Positions 17,839 through 26,885 of a stretch of 64,000 bases of DNA are shown one piece after another. The first letter of the stretch is position 1. Each line of letters begins with the position of its first letter. Position numbers and translations under genes: made by a program. Origin of the DNA: Streptomyces sp. NBC_01669. GTDB taxonomy: Bacteria > Actinomycetota > Actinomycetes > Streptomycetales > Streptomycetaceae. The DNA lies in contig NZ_JAPEQG010000001.1 of assembly GCF_026339735.1 (NCBI RefSeq), positions 8,617,001 to 8,681,000 on the forward strand, written 5' to 3'. The notes under the pieces are model-generated. The model saw nothing but the letters and a program-made list of their open reading frames with translations. It was not told where the DNA came from and did no database searches.

Positions 17839-20241
17839 CTAGCTCCTCTTCAGGGTGAGCGTGAGGGTTGCACCGTGGAGTTCAGTGGTGTCGGCCGTGA
17901 TCCGGATGCCCTTGGCGGTGGACACGGCGCTCACGCCGGGATCGGCGGAGACGACGGACAGACCGCGCCGGCCGAGATCCAGCACGACAGCGGACCTCAG
18001 CTGGGTGGGATCGGACAGCGAGACCGTGACCGTCTTCCCCTCGGGCCGCACCAGCACCGACGCCGGCCCGTCCGAGGTGAGGTCCTGCGCGGTGCCCGCG
18101 GTCCAGAAGTTCGCCGCGAACAGGCCGTCCGCGCAGCGGCGTACCGCGTGCACGGCCGTGGAGTCGGCGACCAGCTTCACCGGCGGCGCGGCCGACCACA
18201 GCCTGGTGCGTTCGGCGGATGCGGCCGGCGCCTGAAGCCAGAAGTAGCCGGCCCCGTCCGGCGCGGTTCCGTGGTCCTGCCACAGCGTCAGATACGGGCG
18301 GGTGACAGGGGTGTCGGTGCCGTACTTGAGGTTGATCTCGCGCCAGGTCGCGGTGCGGTCCTCGCGCACGCCATTGACCTGGGCGGGCTCGGGGAAGATG
18401 TAGCCACCGGTTCCGGCGAGATGCAGCCAGCGGACCCGGTCGAGCCGGTCCGACCAGCCCGCGTCGGCGGGTACGGCCGTGCCGTTGACGAGGAGGGCGG
18501 CCCGCGGGTCGCGCAGCTTCCGGTTCTCCACAACCGTCTCGGCGGTGCCTGCGCCGGCGGTGATGCCGGAGCCGACGCAGGCGATCACGTCGTCCAGGCA
18601 GAACCAGCTCTTGAGGCCGTGCAGCGAACTCCCGAACGCGCGCAGCTCCATGCCGTACGCACCGAGTGTCGTTCCGGGCAGCGCGGCGCCGCCCGCCCAG
18701 TCGGCCGTGCTGGTGGTGCGCTGGCCGGCCGCGTCGGCGGGGCGGCCGGCGAGGACGGTGGTGCCGGACAGCCGGGTCGGGTCGACGGTCGGCCAGTAGT
18801 CCTCGCTGTAATGCCCGAGGTCGTCGGTGTAGAGCAGGACCATGCCGTCGGAGAGGTGCCAGGCGTGCAGGTTCTCGTTCTGGATGGACTCGTAGTTGTA
18901 GATCCTCGTCGAGTACGCCGAGATGCCGAGTGCGAACGAGGGCCGGTGGTGGGCCGCCTTGTCCATCCGCGGGTGCTGCTTGTGGGCGACCAGCGGGCCT
19001 CGCGCCGGGACGGGCGAGGCGATGATCTGCCGGGCGGCGATGAGCGTCGCCAGGTCGGTCGCGGCGAGGAAGTCCCGGTAGGTGTCCTCGGCGATCCACT
19101 GCTTGACCAGGGCGGTGAACCGGTCGGCGGTCTCTCCGGGAAAGCTCGGAATCAGCCGCACCACCGCTTCGATCACCGTCTGCGCCGAGACGTGGCCCTG
19201 CTTGCTGGGGCGGGCGATCTCGCGCCCGCAGACGGACGCCATGACATCGCCGCGGGCGATGAGCGGGTCGAAACCGTCGTCGACCCAATGCCGGACGTTG
19301 TCGAGATCGGGGTCGGTGACCGTCCATGCCGTACCGGCGAGCAGGTTCAGCAGCCGGGAGAGGTTGCTCAGGAGTTCCTTGCCGTAGCCACCGTTGTACG
19401 GGTGCTTGTAGTGCTGGAGGAACGAGCCGTCGGAGTAGAACCCCTCGCCGGTGCCCTCCGCGGCGGTGCTGGTGTCGTTGAACGCCAGCACACTGTTGGC
19501 GCCCGAACCCTCGACGTCCGACAGGGCGTCACGGACGCGGAGGAGATCGTCGCCGTTGTCGCGCAGCACCGCGTTGACAGCGACGACGGTGGAGATCCAC
19601 ACCCGATTGGCACCGGTCGCGATCTGCCGGTCGGCCCGCCACAGATTGGGGTCGGGCGTGTAGTGCCGGACTGCCGTGTTGATGAGGGTCAGCCGTTCCG
19701 TACCGAGCGCGTCGTACAGCAGGACGGTCGCGTCGTTGAGGGCGAGCGCGGAGCCGATCTCCCAGTCCCAGTCGTTGTCGAACCTGGTGTGCCCGGGGCC
19801 GTAGCGGTTCGTCAGCATCCAGTCGATGCCGGCCAGCAGCAGATCGCGCAGTGCGGTGTCGCCGTACTGGGGAGTGCCGGGGACGGCCCACGCGGTCGCG
19901 ACCGTGGCGAGGCGCTTGAACGACGTGGTGACGTGGTTGGAGAGCGTGGTGCTGGTCAGATCGGGGAACAGACCGTCGGCTCGGGTCGGGTCGAGGCCCT
20001 TGGCGGAGGTGGTCGCGGCTTTACCGATCCGGGCCACCGTCGCCGCGATCTGCGAGTCCGTGAGGTCGAGTCCGGGGCCGCCGGTGAGCAGGGTGTGCCA
20101 GCGGGTGCGGAGCGCGGCGGCGCCTTCGGCGGCTTCCGCGGCGTGTGCCGTACCCGTGGTCGGGGTCAGGGGCAGCGCGGCGGCTGCGCCGAGCGCCGCC
20201 GCTCCCGTGAGAACGGTGCGTCGGGTGGTGCCTCGGTTCAT
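17839..20241 (-). CDS. Tat-exported polysaccharide lyase family 8 (hyaluronate/chondroitin/xanthan lyase type)
   Basis: An 800-residue secreted lyase that beta-eliminates uronic-acid polymers. The start is ATG 20241 (GAGGG nine bases upstream). The twin-arginine signal MNRGTTRRTVLTGAAALG and an Ala-rich core end near residue 35. The alpha/alpha toroid catalytic domain carries the PL8 residues: Asn212 in TGANR, His277 and Tyr286 in FLQHYKHPYNGGYG, plus DWDWEIG at about 157-163. The central beta domains follow (LHAWHLSDGMVLLY around 470) and a C-terminal beta domain ends the protein. PL8 enzymes act on hyaluronan, chondroitin or xanthan; members look alike and the substrate cannot be chosen from sequence. 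It starts 11 bases after the SGNH gene ends. It is likely the main endo-acting enzyme of the operon. Confidence 0.93.
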   Translation of the reverse strand: MNRGTTRRTVLTGAAALGAAAALPLTPTTGTAHAAEAAEGAAALRTRWHTLLTGGPGLDLTDSQIAATVARIGKAATTSAKGLDPTRADGLFPDLTSTTLSNHVTTSFKRLATVATAWAVPGTPQYGDTALRDLLLAGIDWMLTNRYGPGHTRFDNDWDWEIGSALALNDATVLLYDALGTERLTLINTAVRHYTPDPNLWRADRQIATGANRVWISTVVAVNAVLRDNGDDLLRVRDALSDVEGSGANSVLAFNDTSTAAEGTGEGFYSDGSFLQHYKHPYNGGYGKELLSNLSRLLNLLAGTAWTVTDPDLDNVRHWVDDGFDPLIARGDVMASVCGREIARPSKQGHVSAQTVIEAVVRLIPSFPGETADRFTALVKQWIAEDTYRDFLAATDLATLIAARQIIASPVPARGPLVAHKQHPRMDKAAHHRPSFALGISAYSTRIYNYESIQNENLHAWHLSDGMVLLYTDDLGHYSEDYWPTVDPTRLSGTTVLAGRPADAAGQRTTSTADWAGGAALPGTTLGAYGMELRAFGSSLHGLKSWFCLDDVIACVGSGITAGAGTAETVVENRKLRDPRAALLVNGTAVPADAGWSDRLDRVRWLHLAGTGGYIFPEPAQVNGVREDRTATWREINLKYGTDTPVTRPYLTLWQDHGTAPDGAGYFWLQAPAASAERTRLWSAAPPVKLVADSTAVHAVRRCADGLFAANFWTAGTAQDLTSDGPASVLVRPEGKTVTVSLSDPTQLRSAVVLDLGRRGLSVVSADPGVSAVSTAKGIRITADTTELHGATLTLTLKRS

Positions 20242-20252
20242 GATGCGGGCCC

Positions 20253-21407
20253 TCACAGGAGGTGTCGTCGGTCGACGGCCGCGGCGAGCGCCGCATGGCC
20301 GGAGGGGTTGGGGTGCAGTCCGTCGCCGCTGTCGTGCGCGGGCAGCATCCGCGAGGGGCGGTCCGGGTCGCGGACCGCGGCGTCGAAGTCGGCGACGGCG
20401 TCGAAGACCCGCCCCGTGCGCACGGCCGCGTTGATCCGCTGCCGGACCGCTTCGAGCTCGGGCGTCCAGCGGGTCCAGCCCTCGAACGGGGTGATGGTCG
20501 CGCCGACGGCCCGCAGCCCAGCGTTCCGGGCGCGCAGGACGAGCTGTCGGTAGCCGGCCAGGAGGAGTGCCGGGTCGGTCTGGCTGGGCGGCTGCTGAAG
20601 GTCGTTGACCCCGAGATGGACGAGGACGGTGCGCAGCCCCGGCAGGGACAGCACATCGCGGTCGAAGCGGGCCTGACCGCCCGGCCCGAACCGGGCGTCG
20701 TCGAGCAGCACCCGGTTGCCGCTGATGCCGAGATTGGCGACGGCGGATCCGGGCAGCCGTCGCGCCAGCTGGTCCGGCCAGCGCAGATCGGCGTCGTCCG
20801 GCGTGCCGACGCCCTCCGCGATGGAGTCGCCGAGCACCGCGATCACCGGCCCGTGTGCGCCCGTCACTTCGACGCCCGTCAGCAGGAACACGGAGGTCGT
20901 GCGGGTTCCGTCGACGCTGTGCGAGGCATGCGTGTTGCGGTGGAAGGAGAGCGGTCCGGTGGGGCCGGGCAGCCGGGTCTCCACGGTCAGCCGGGCTGCG
21001 TCGGGGGTACGGAGACCGGCGACCGGATCACTCGTCAGGGAGGCGCCGGCGGCGACCCACGCCTGCTGGCGTCCGCCGAACGTCACCGGCTGCCCGCCCG
21101 CCGTCACCGGGCCGATCAGGACGGGTACGGTGCCGAACGCGTGCCCGTACCGCAGCCGGACCTGTCCGCCGGCCGACAGCCGCACGGTGGCGGTGAACGT
21201 CCCGTCGGTCAGTCCGGCGCTCGCCACGGCGTCGGTGGCGGTCGGCGCGGTCTGCGCCGTCGCCCAGGACGTCGTCCAGCGTGACCTGCCCACGCCGCTC
21301 CTCGGTGCCTCGGCGGCCTGCGCAGCCGGCGCCGTCGCGGCCGCCGCGGCGAGCCCTGCCGCAGCTGCCGTCAGTACCCCGCGTCTCGCGGGTCCCCGGC
21401 CGGTCAC
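20253..21407 (-). CDS. exported SGNH/GDSL hydrolase (probable carbohydrate esterase)
   Basis: A 384-residue esterase from GTG 21407, whose GTGA overlaps the stop codon of the preceding gene. The N-terminus ARRGVLTAAAAGLAAAAA is a twin-arginine-like signal peptide. A beta-sandwich-like N-terminal domain (about 40-180) precedes the SGNH domain (about 185-384). Block I is VLGDSIAEGV with nucleophile Ser195, block II is LGISGN with the oxyanion Gly, block III is LGVNDL with Asn269, and block V is DGLHPN with Asp362 and His365. This architecture resembles secreted SGNH enzymes that deacetylate polysaccharides. In the operon it would strip acetyl groups outside the cell and give the lyases access. 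Exact bond specificity is inferred from context only. Confidence 0.9.
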   Translation of the reverse strand: MTGRGPARRGVLTAAAAGLAAAAATAPAAQAAEAPRSGVGRSRWTTSWATAQTAPTATDAVASAGLTDGTFTATVRLSAGGQVRLRYGHAFGTVPVLIGPVTAGGQPVTFGGRQQAWVAAGASLTSDPVAGLRTPDAARLTVETRLPGPTGPLSFHRNTHASHSVDGTRTTSVFLLTGVEVTGAHGPVIAVLGDSIAEGVGTPDDADLRWPDQLARRLPGSAVANLGISGNRVLLDDARFGPGGQARFDRDVLSLPGLRTVLVHLGVNDLQQPPSQTDPALLLAGYRQLVLRARNAGLRAVGATITPFEGWTRWTPELEAVRQRINAAVRTGRVFDAVADFDAAVRDPDRPSRMLPAHDSGDGLHPNPSGHAALAAAVDRRHLL

Positions 21408-22483
21408 CGGGGGCACGCACCCGTCGGGGCGTACTCGCTGCCATAGGTGCCGACCGCGTCGCCGCCGGTGTTCCCGCTCATCGTGTTGGTGCAGACCGGT
21501 CCCTGCGGGGTGCGCATGAACTTGATGCCGCCGCCCGCGTTGCCGGTGATGGTGTTGCCGTAGACGCTGGTGCCGATTCCGTCCGTGGCGGTGTCGCCAC
21601 CGAGCCGGATGCCCGCGCCGACGTTGTCGTGAATGGTGTTGTAGCGGAAGATGTTGCCGCTGCCGCGCGCGTCGAGCCCCCCGGAGCTGGAGTCCTTCTG
21701 ACCGCTGCAGTCGTTGTACTCCACGTAGTTGTTGGTCGAGTTCTCCTTCACGTCGACGCACTCATTGCCCTGGGTGGCGATGGTGTTGTGGTGGATGCGG
21801 TTGTTCTTGCTGATGTCGGGGGCGGCGTCCGGGGCCCCGTTGGCGCCTTGCTGCTCGGGGGCCGTGCCGAGGTAGATGCCCTCACCGTTCTTGCCACCGC
21901 CGCCGAACTCGAAGTCGGCGACGCCGCAGTGGGTGATGGTGTTGCCCGAGATGTCGGCTCCGGTGACGAGATAGCGCACCCGCAGGCATTCGTCGGCGGC
22001 GTTCTTCAGCGTCATACCGGTGATGCGCAGCGCGCCCACACCATTGCCCGGAGTCGTGCTCATGACATATATGAGCTTGAGGCGGTACCCCGAGACATCG
22101 GTGGACGACCCGTGCAGCCCGTCCACGGTGAACCCGCTCAGTGTGGTCGAGTCGTGCTGCACCTGAATGATCCGGGCGTCCCCCGCCCCCTTCACCACGG
22201 CGGTCGAGGGGCCGGTGATCGTGACGCCGGAGCGCCTGGTCACCACGTCCTGCTTGTACGTACCGGCAGCGAGGTTCACCACCGCGCCCGTGGGCGCCAG
22301 GTCCACGGCCTTCTGGATCGTGGCGAGCGGGGCACCTGCCGACGTGCCCGCGTTCGAGTCGTTGCCCGACGGCGACACGTAGTACGCGGTCGCCGCCTCC
22401 GCCGCGACGGACGGCGGCGGGCAGGCGAGCGGAGCTGCCGCGGCGAGCGCGGCGACGAGAGTGGTGCGTAATACACGGCTCAT
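21404..22483 (-). CDS. secreted right-handed beta-helix protein, pectate-lyase-like
   Basis: A 359-residue protein from ATG 22483 with AGGAGGAAC upstream; the ATGA overlaps the stop of the YesL-like gene. A Sec signal peptide of about 28 residues (VLRTTLVAALAAAAP then SVAAEA) is followed by YYVSPSGNDSNAGTSAGAP and IQKAVDLAPTGAVVNLAAGTY. That pair opens many PL1/PL9-type and DUF1565 beta-helix proteins. The rest is a regular beta-helix with repeated NNYVEYNDCSG, NIFRYNTIHDN and SVYGNTITGN rungs. The fold suits binding or beta-elimination of an acidic polysaccharide, but I cannot point to a certain catalytic Lys/Arg, so lyase activity is inferred from family and operon. It is the second secreted depolymerase candidate here. 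Confidence 0.82.
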   Translation of the reverse strand: MSRVLRTTLVAALAAAAPLACPPPSVAAEAATAYYVSPSGNDSNAGTSAGAPLATIQKAVDLAPTGAVVNLAAGTYKQDVVTRRSGVTITGPSTAVVKGAGDARIIQVQHDSTTLSGFTVDGLHGSSTDVSGYRLKLIYVMSTTPGNGVGALRITGMTLKNAADECLRVRYLVTGADISGNTITHCGVADFEFGGGGKNGEGIYLGTAPEQQGANGAPDAAPDISKNNRIHHNTIATQGNECVDVKENSTNNYVEYNDCSGQKDSSSGGLDARGSGNIFRYNTIHDNVGAGIRLGGDTATDGIGTSVYGNTITGNAGGGIKFMRTPQGPVCTNTMSGNTGGDAVGTYGSEYAPTGACPR

Positions 22484-23109
22484 GGGGTGTTCCTCCTGGG
22501 ATCGGCGAAGGACAGAGCGAGCAGTACGGGAATGCTCGGGCCGAGAAGCAGCGGCCCCAGCGGTACGACGAGTGAGAGCAGCACGGCGGAGATCACCGCG
22601 CCGAGCAGTGCGGTGCCACGGGCGGCCGAGCCGAAGCCGAGCACCAGCGCACCGCGCGACCAGTCGCGGACGCGTCCGCGGGGCGTACGGCCCGCCTCGG
22701 CCGCCAGCGCCACATGGTGGATGACCGCTGCCGCCGCGATGCCCACCTGCGCGGCGAGCACCACGAACGTCCAGGGCTCCGAACGGCCCAGCAGATGGAC
22801 GATGTTGGCCGCGAGGACGAGCGCCGCGGCGGTGGACGCCAGCGAGTGCCGCCACAGCGCGCGCCAGTACTGCGGGAATGCGGTGAACACCTGCGTGAAG
22901 CAGCGGCTGTCGCCCTCCGCGCGCCACCGCTGGAGAGCGTGTCCCATCGCGGCGAGCGCGGGCAGCCAGGTCACGACGCCGAGCGACAGCACCGCGAACG
23001 CGGCCCCGGCAGCGGCGGGATAGGCCACGAACTCCAGCCGGCGCAGCAGTGTCGGCCAGCCGGACAGGGCGCCGGCCCGCGGCTTCCGGGTCGAGAGGGT
23101 TGCCTGCAT
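22480..23109 (-). CDS. YesL-like (DUF624) membrane protein
   Basis: A 209-residue integral membrane protein with about five hydrophobic helices (for example AYPAAAGAAFAVLSLGVV, AALVLAANIVHLLG, TALLGAVISAVLLSLVV). The length and helix pattern match DUF624/YesL. YesL-type genes sit in many Gram-positive polysaccharide utilisation operons, classically beside rhamnogalacturonan genes in Bacillus; their molecular job is unsettled, with a role beside the ABC importer often assumed. The gene lies 2 bases after the heparinase-like gene and overlaps the beta-helix gene by 4 bases, so translation is coupled. It supports the reading of this operon as a complete carbohydrate uptake system. Confidence 0.8.
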   Translation of the reverse strand: MQATLSTRKPRAGALSGWPTLLRRLEFVAYPAAAGAAFAVLSLGVVTWLPALAAMGHALQRWRAEGDSRCFTQVFTAFPQYWRALWRHSLASTAAALVLAANIVHLLGRSEPWTFVVLAAQVGIAAAAVIHHVALAAEAGRTPRGRVRDWSRGALVLGFGSAARGTALLGAVISAVLLSLVVPLGPLLLGPSIPVLLALSFADPRRNTP

Positions 23110-23111
23110 GA

Positions 23112-25094
23112 TCAGCCGACCTTTCCTGTGTACGGCTCCGCGACATCGAGGAGCACGCGGCCGTTCAGCCGCAGCCGCGTGGCCGCGACCACGTACGGGG
23201 CGCTGTCACCGTCGCCGAGCAGCACGGCGGCCGCGTCGGCAACGACGTCGGCGGTACGGATCCGGCGGGCGACGGGGGCGAGCAGCACCGTTTCGCCGTC
23301 GAAGGCGACTCCGTGTCCCTCCACGCACGCGGCGTGCTCGCCCGGGCCGGACGCACCGGGCGTGATCGTGGTGAGGAACAGCCCGGAGACCGACCGCGCG
23401 GTCGTCGACCGCAGTGTGTGCAGCGTCCGGGTGAGACGCAGCTCCGGTGTGCTGGACGTCGGATTGGCCTCCACCTCGGTGACATCCGAGGTGACCGATG
23501 CGTCGTGGGGCGCGAACTGCCCCACCCGGGCCACGGCGGCGCCGGACCGGATCAGCCGTGTACCGTCCGGCTGCGGCTCGGTCGGCCGGTCGGTCTGGAG
23601 GAGGAACGTCCACTCCCGCTCCGTATCCGCCTCGGCGAGGTCCAGGAGCACCAGCCGCCCCGACGGGGTGAACACCAACGTCCGGTCGAGTCGCCGCACC
23701 CCGAGCTCCGGGTCGTACATCGCGGCGATCTCCGCCGTGGCGTGCGCCCAGCCGCAGTCGTCGTCGAGGAGCACATCGCGCTGCCGCGCCTGCCGCTCGA
23801 ACGGGATGTCCTGGTAGACGTGGTAGCGGTCCTCGTCCGCGTAACCCTGCCCGTCCACCAGCAGCAGGTTGTGGTGCGCGGCCCGCTTCCGGTTGCTGTA
23901 CCCCTCGTCCACCGCGAGGAATTCGCCCTGCGAGACCAGCACGAACGAACCCGAGTCGGGGTGGTGGTGCCCCTGGTTGAGCGTCTCCCAACCCCTCTCG
24001 GCCCGGTGCTTCGCGGAGGTCTCCCACGCCTTGTGACCGCCGCCCGGGCTTGCCTTGACGGAGACGAGCGTGGCGTCGTCGTCCCATCCCGTACGCGCCG
24101 CGAGCAAACCCAGATCCGGGAAGAACGCCCGGGTCGCGGTGGGCCGTGCGGCCGGGACGGACGGGTCGTACCAGAGGTATTCGAGGTACGCCTCCGGCAG
24201 GATCCCCGGCCGCACCCCGCTCTCCGACGCCTCCTTCCACAGGAGTTCGCCCGACGCCAGATCGCCCATCCACTGCGCCTCCGGGATGCCGTACTGGGCA
24301 GCGAGGCGGTAGTACAGGCCCGCGCTGTGCCCGCTGCGCCGGTCGTGGCAGTCGCCGTGGTCGACATTGCGGGCGAAGCCGGGGGCGGTCTGGTGCAGCC
24401 GATAGCGGAACGTACGGGAGAGGAAACCGCCGCGGTCCCACCAGTCGATGCCCTCCGCCTCCTGGAGGAGGTCCAGTTGGATCGCCAGGAACGGCACACC
24501 GTAGCGCCAGTAGACGACGCCCTCGGCGTGCGAACCGTCCTCCGGCATCAGATCGAGGACCGTACCGAGATTGTCCTTGGCGCGCCCGGTCCATTCCTCC
24601 TTGCCCAGCACGTAACCGGCCGTCGCGAGCCCTGCGTAGCAGATCCAGTTGTGGTTCTGCCAGTACGACGACGACCACCAGCCGCCCTCGCTCGCCACCG
24701 CAAACTCGTACATCCGCCGCCCCTGGAGCAGCAGCTTGTACCGCAGCAGCGCCCGCACCCCGTCCGGCAGATCGTCACCGATCCACCGGTAGGTGAGCGA
24801 GAGATGATGCAGCAGCCAGCCGGCGTCCAGATCGTGGTCCGGCATATGGGCCTTGCCCCAGTGCGGCAGCCGTACCGCCGCCTCGATCCAGCGACGACTC
24901 TCAGCCAGATGGGCCCGGTCGCCGCCGACCCGGTAGGCCAGCGCCGGGTTGGAGGCGGCGGGACCCAGCCAGGTGATGCTGGCCAGGGGATGCGTACGGG
25001 GCGGGGTCAGCCCGCGGTGGCGGGCGGCCTCCTCGTACAACCGCACCTCCTGCGCGGGACGCGGGCCGGGCGGCGGGGTCGCCGAGAGCAACAA
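23112..25094 (-). CDS. heparinase II/III family protein (cytoplasmic exolyase candidate)
   Basis: A 660-residue protein from TTG 25094, justified by GGAGG eight bases upstream and the 3-base gap to the previous stop. The N-terminal alpha/alpha toroid (about 1-330) contains HWGKAHMPDHDLDAGWLLHH and WWSSSYWQNHNWICYAG. The C-terminal beta-sandwich (about 350-660) starts with SVKASPGGGHKAWETSAKH and holds NQGHHHPDSGSFVLVS and GEFLAVDEGYSNRK. These are the heparinase II/III-like markers seen in PL12, PL15, PL17 and PL21 enzymes. No signal peptide is present, so it should act on imported oligosaccharides, as oligouronide exolyases do. Tyr and His candidates for catalysis are present in the NHNW and GHHHPDSG regions. 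Substrate unknown. Confidence 0.87.
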   Translation of the reverse strand: MLLSATPPPGPRPAQEVRLYEEAARHRGLTPPRTHPLASITWLGPAASNPALAYRVGGDRAHLAESRRWIEAAVRLPHWGKAHMPDHDLDAGWLLHHLSLTYRWIGDDLPDGVRALLRYKLLLQGRRMYEFAVASEGGWWSSSYWQNHNWICYAGLATAGYVLGKEEWTGRAKDNLGTVLDLMPEDGSHAEGVVYWRYGVPFLAIQLDLLQEAEGIDWWDRGGFLSRTFRYRLHQTAPGFARNVDHGDCHDRRSGHSAGLYYRLAAQYGIPEAQWMGDLASGELLWKEASESGVRPGILPEAYLEYLWYDPSVPAARPTATRAFFPDLGLLAARTGWDDDATLVSVKASPGGGHKAWETSAKHRAERGWETLNQGHHHPDSGSFVLVSQGEFLAVDEGYSNRKRAAHHNLLLVDGQGYADEDRYHVYQDIPFERQARQRDVLLDDDCGWAHATAEIAAMYDPELGVRRLDRTLVFTPSGRLVLLDLAEADTEREWTFLLQTDRPTEPQPDGTRLIRSGAAVARVGQFAPHDASVTSDVTEVEANPTSSTPELRLTRTLHTLRSTTARSVSGLFLTTITPGASGPGEHAACVEGHGVAFDGETVLLAPVARRIRTADVVADAAAVLLGDGDSAPYVVAATRLRLNGRVLLDVAEPYTGKVG

Positions 25095-25097
25095 GGG

Positions 25098-26885
25098 TCA
25101 GTCCTCCGTCCGGAACCGTGCCGTACTGCCGTCGGCCAGGCCGACCGTCAGTCCGTCACCGTCCAGCTGTACGTCGGTGACGGCGGGGCCTGCCGACGAC
25201 GCCTGGTACACGGAGGCGAACACGACCCGCTGCGCGTCGGCGGTGAAGTCGACGCGGGTACGCATCCGTTGCGGATCGTCCGCCGGGCCCGGCCCCGGCC
25301 GGGTGACCGGACGGACCGGCACGCCGTCGGTGTGCGTGTGCCAGCCGTGCAGCGTCTCGTCGCCGTACCACGTGGTGCGCACGGGACCGACTCCCTGCAG
25401 CTGGACGTCCAGCGCGACGCCGGGGCGCAGCTGCGCGGTGAACTGCCGGGTGTCCTCGGCGGTCAGCGTCAGCAGGTCGACGAGAAAGCTGTCGCCGAAC
25501 GCGATCCGTCGCACCGCCCGGACACCCTCGTACGCCTGGGTCACCTCGGCCGTGACGGAGGAACCGTCCGAAGCGAGCAGCTTCCCGGTGCACTCCGCCT
25601 GCTCGGCGCGGTCCGCCCGGAAGGCGGGATGTACCTCTGTGGACGCGTACAGATCACGGAACTCCGCGTGCGCATAGGGAACTTGGCCGGGGTCGGGCTG
25701 CCATGGAGTGGTGTCCCCGTAGAGATACAGCGACAGCTTGTCGCGATGGCCGTGCGAGCCGCCGTGCGGACCGAAGTCCAGCAGTGCGTGGATCCCCGCA
25801 CCGTGCAGCACCGCATATCCGGCCTCGCCGAACACCGTGACCGGACCGGCCGCAGGGCGTACCGGCAGCGGCGGGCCCATGAACCAGCCGCCCAGTTCCC
25901 GGTCCAGCCCGTCGTCGTGTGCGCCGAGCTCGGCCCGGGCCCGCTCCGCCACCGCATCCAGGACGGGGGACGGAACCAACTGCTGGGCCAGCGCCACCAG
26001 TTCGAGCCACTCCAGGGCGAGAGGGCGACGCAGATACGGGCCGTCGTGCAGTGCGGGAAGAATGCCGCCCGGCGTGGCGATCGCCGCCAGTACATCCGTC
26101 ATCCCGGCCAGCACTCCGATCACGTCGGACGGAACGGCCGCCGGGTCGGTCGAGCGCAGCGCCAGCAGCGCGGCCCGCAGTACGAACCCGTGGTAGTAGG
26201 TGCTGCCCTCCCACTCCCAGCCGTCGTCGGCGACCGCGACGCGCAGATGCGCGTACAGCCCGTGCTCGCCGTCGAGCCATACCTTCGCGCCGTCCCATTC
26301 CTCGCCGCGGGCCGCGGCGGCACCACGACTCGCCGCCACACCGGCGGCGTTGAGCCACGCGGTGTAGTTGGAAGCGAGATGCCCCTGGCCGGTCAGCACA
26401 TCCCGGGCGTCCAGCGCGGCCCGTTCCAGATCGTCGAGGAGCGGCAGCACCGCGCCCAGACCGTCCGTGGACTCCTCGGCGAGCGTGATGACGGTGTGCC
26501 CGATGCCGACCGCCCAGATGGCATCGGTAAGGGCCTGGTGGAAGAGCCGGCCGCGCAGCATCCAGGTCTGCGCCTCGCCGTGCCGCTCGATAGCGAGCTC
26601 CGCGTACAGACCGGCGTACTCGACGAGCCGCGCCACCGCCTCCGCCCGCTCGCCCCGGTGGGCCAGCACCCGCAGATGCCGCGCCCACGCCTGGTGCGAC
26701 AGCACCAGCCAGGCGCCGCGCACCGCCTCGTCGTCCACCCGGCAGCCGTACGAGCAGCGCGCACCGCCGTCCGGGAAGACCCCGGAGAGCAGATCACCGT
26801 GATCGAGCTCGACCCCGTGCGCCGGGCAGACGTACGCGTGCCACCAGCCGCCGCGCTCCCGCGCGATCCGCCTCAACGCGGCCAT
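25098..26885 (-). CDS. second heparinase II/III family protein
   Basis: A 595-residue paralogue-like neighbour of the previous gene, not closely similar in sequence. The N-terminal region has a Cys/His-bearing stretch (YVCPAHGVELDHGDLL and RCSYGCRVDDEAVR), which could bind a metal or be structural. The toroid follows (about 60-330: HLASNYTAWLNAAG, WEWEGSTYYHGFVL), then a beta-sandwich (about 335-595) opening with FGEAGYAVLHGAGIHALLDFG and GGSHGHRDKLSLYLYG, the usual heparinase II/III substrate-site motif. There is no signal peptide. The ATG at 26885 overlaps the SDR gene's end by 13 bases. Two different cytosolic exolyase-like proteins in one operon suggest an oligomer with two kinds of linkage or residue. 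Whether both are active is unproven. Confidence 0.86.
   Translation of the reverse strand: MAALRRIARERGGWWHAYVCPAHGVELDHGDLLSGVFPDGGARCSYGCRVDDEAVRGAWLVLSHQAWARHLRVLAHRGERAEAVARLVEYAGLYAELAIERHGEAQTWMLRGRLFHQALTDAIWAVGIGHTVITLAEESTDGLGAVLPLLDDLERAALDARDVLTGQGHLASNYTAWLNAAGVAASRGAAAARGEEWDGAKVWLDGEHGLYAHLRVAVADDGWEWEGSTYYHGFVLRAALLALRSTDPAAVPSDVIGVLAGMTDVLAAIATPGGILPALHDGPYLRRPLALEWLELVALAQQLVPSPVLDAVAERARAELGAHDDGLDRELGGWFMGPPLPVRPAAGPVTVFGEAGYAVLHGAGIHALLDFGPHGGSHGHRDKLSLYLYGDTTPWQPDPGQVPYAHAEFRDLYASTEVHPAFRADRAEQAECTGKLLASDGSSVTAEVTQAYEGVRAVRRIAFGDSFLVDLLTLTAEDTRQFTAQLRPGVALDVQLQGVGPVRTTWYGDETLHGWHTHTDGVPVRPVTRPGPGPADDPQRMRTRVDFTADAQRVVFASVYQASSAGPAVTDVQLDGDGLTVGLADGSTARFRTED

Noticed and set aside
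17314..20553. A 1,079-codon plus-strand open frame opposite the PL8 and SGNH genes
   Set aside because: It has no domain character and lies antisense to genes with clear catalytic motifs.
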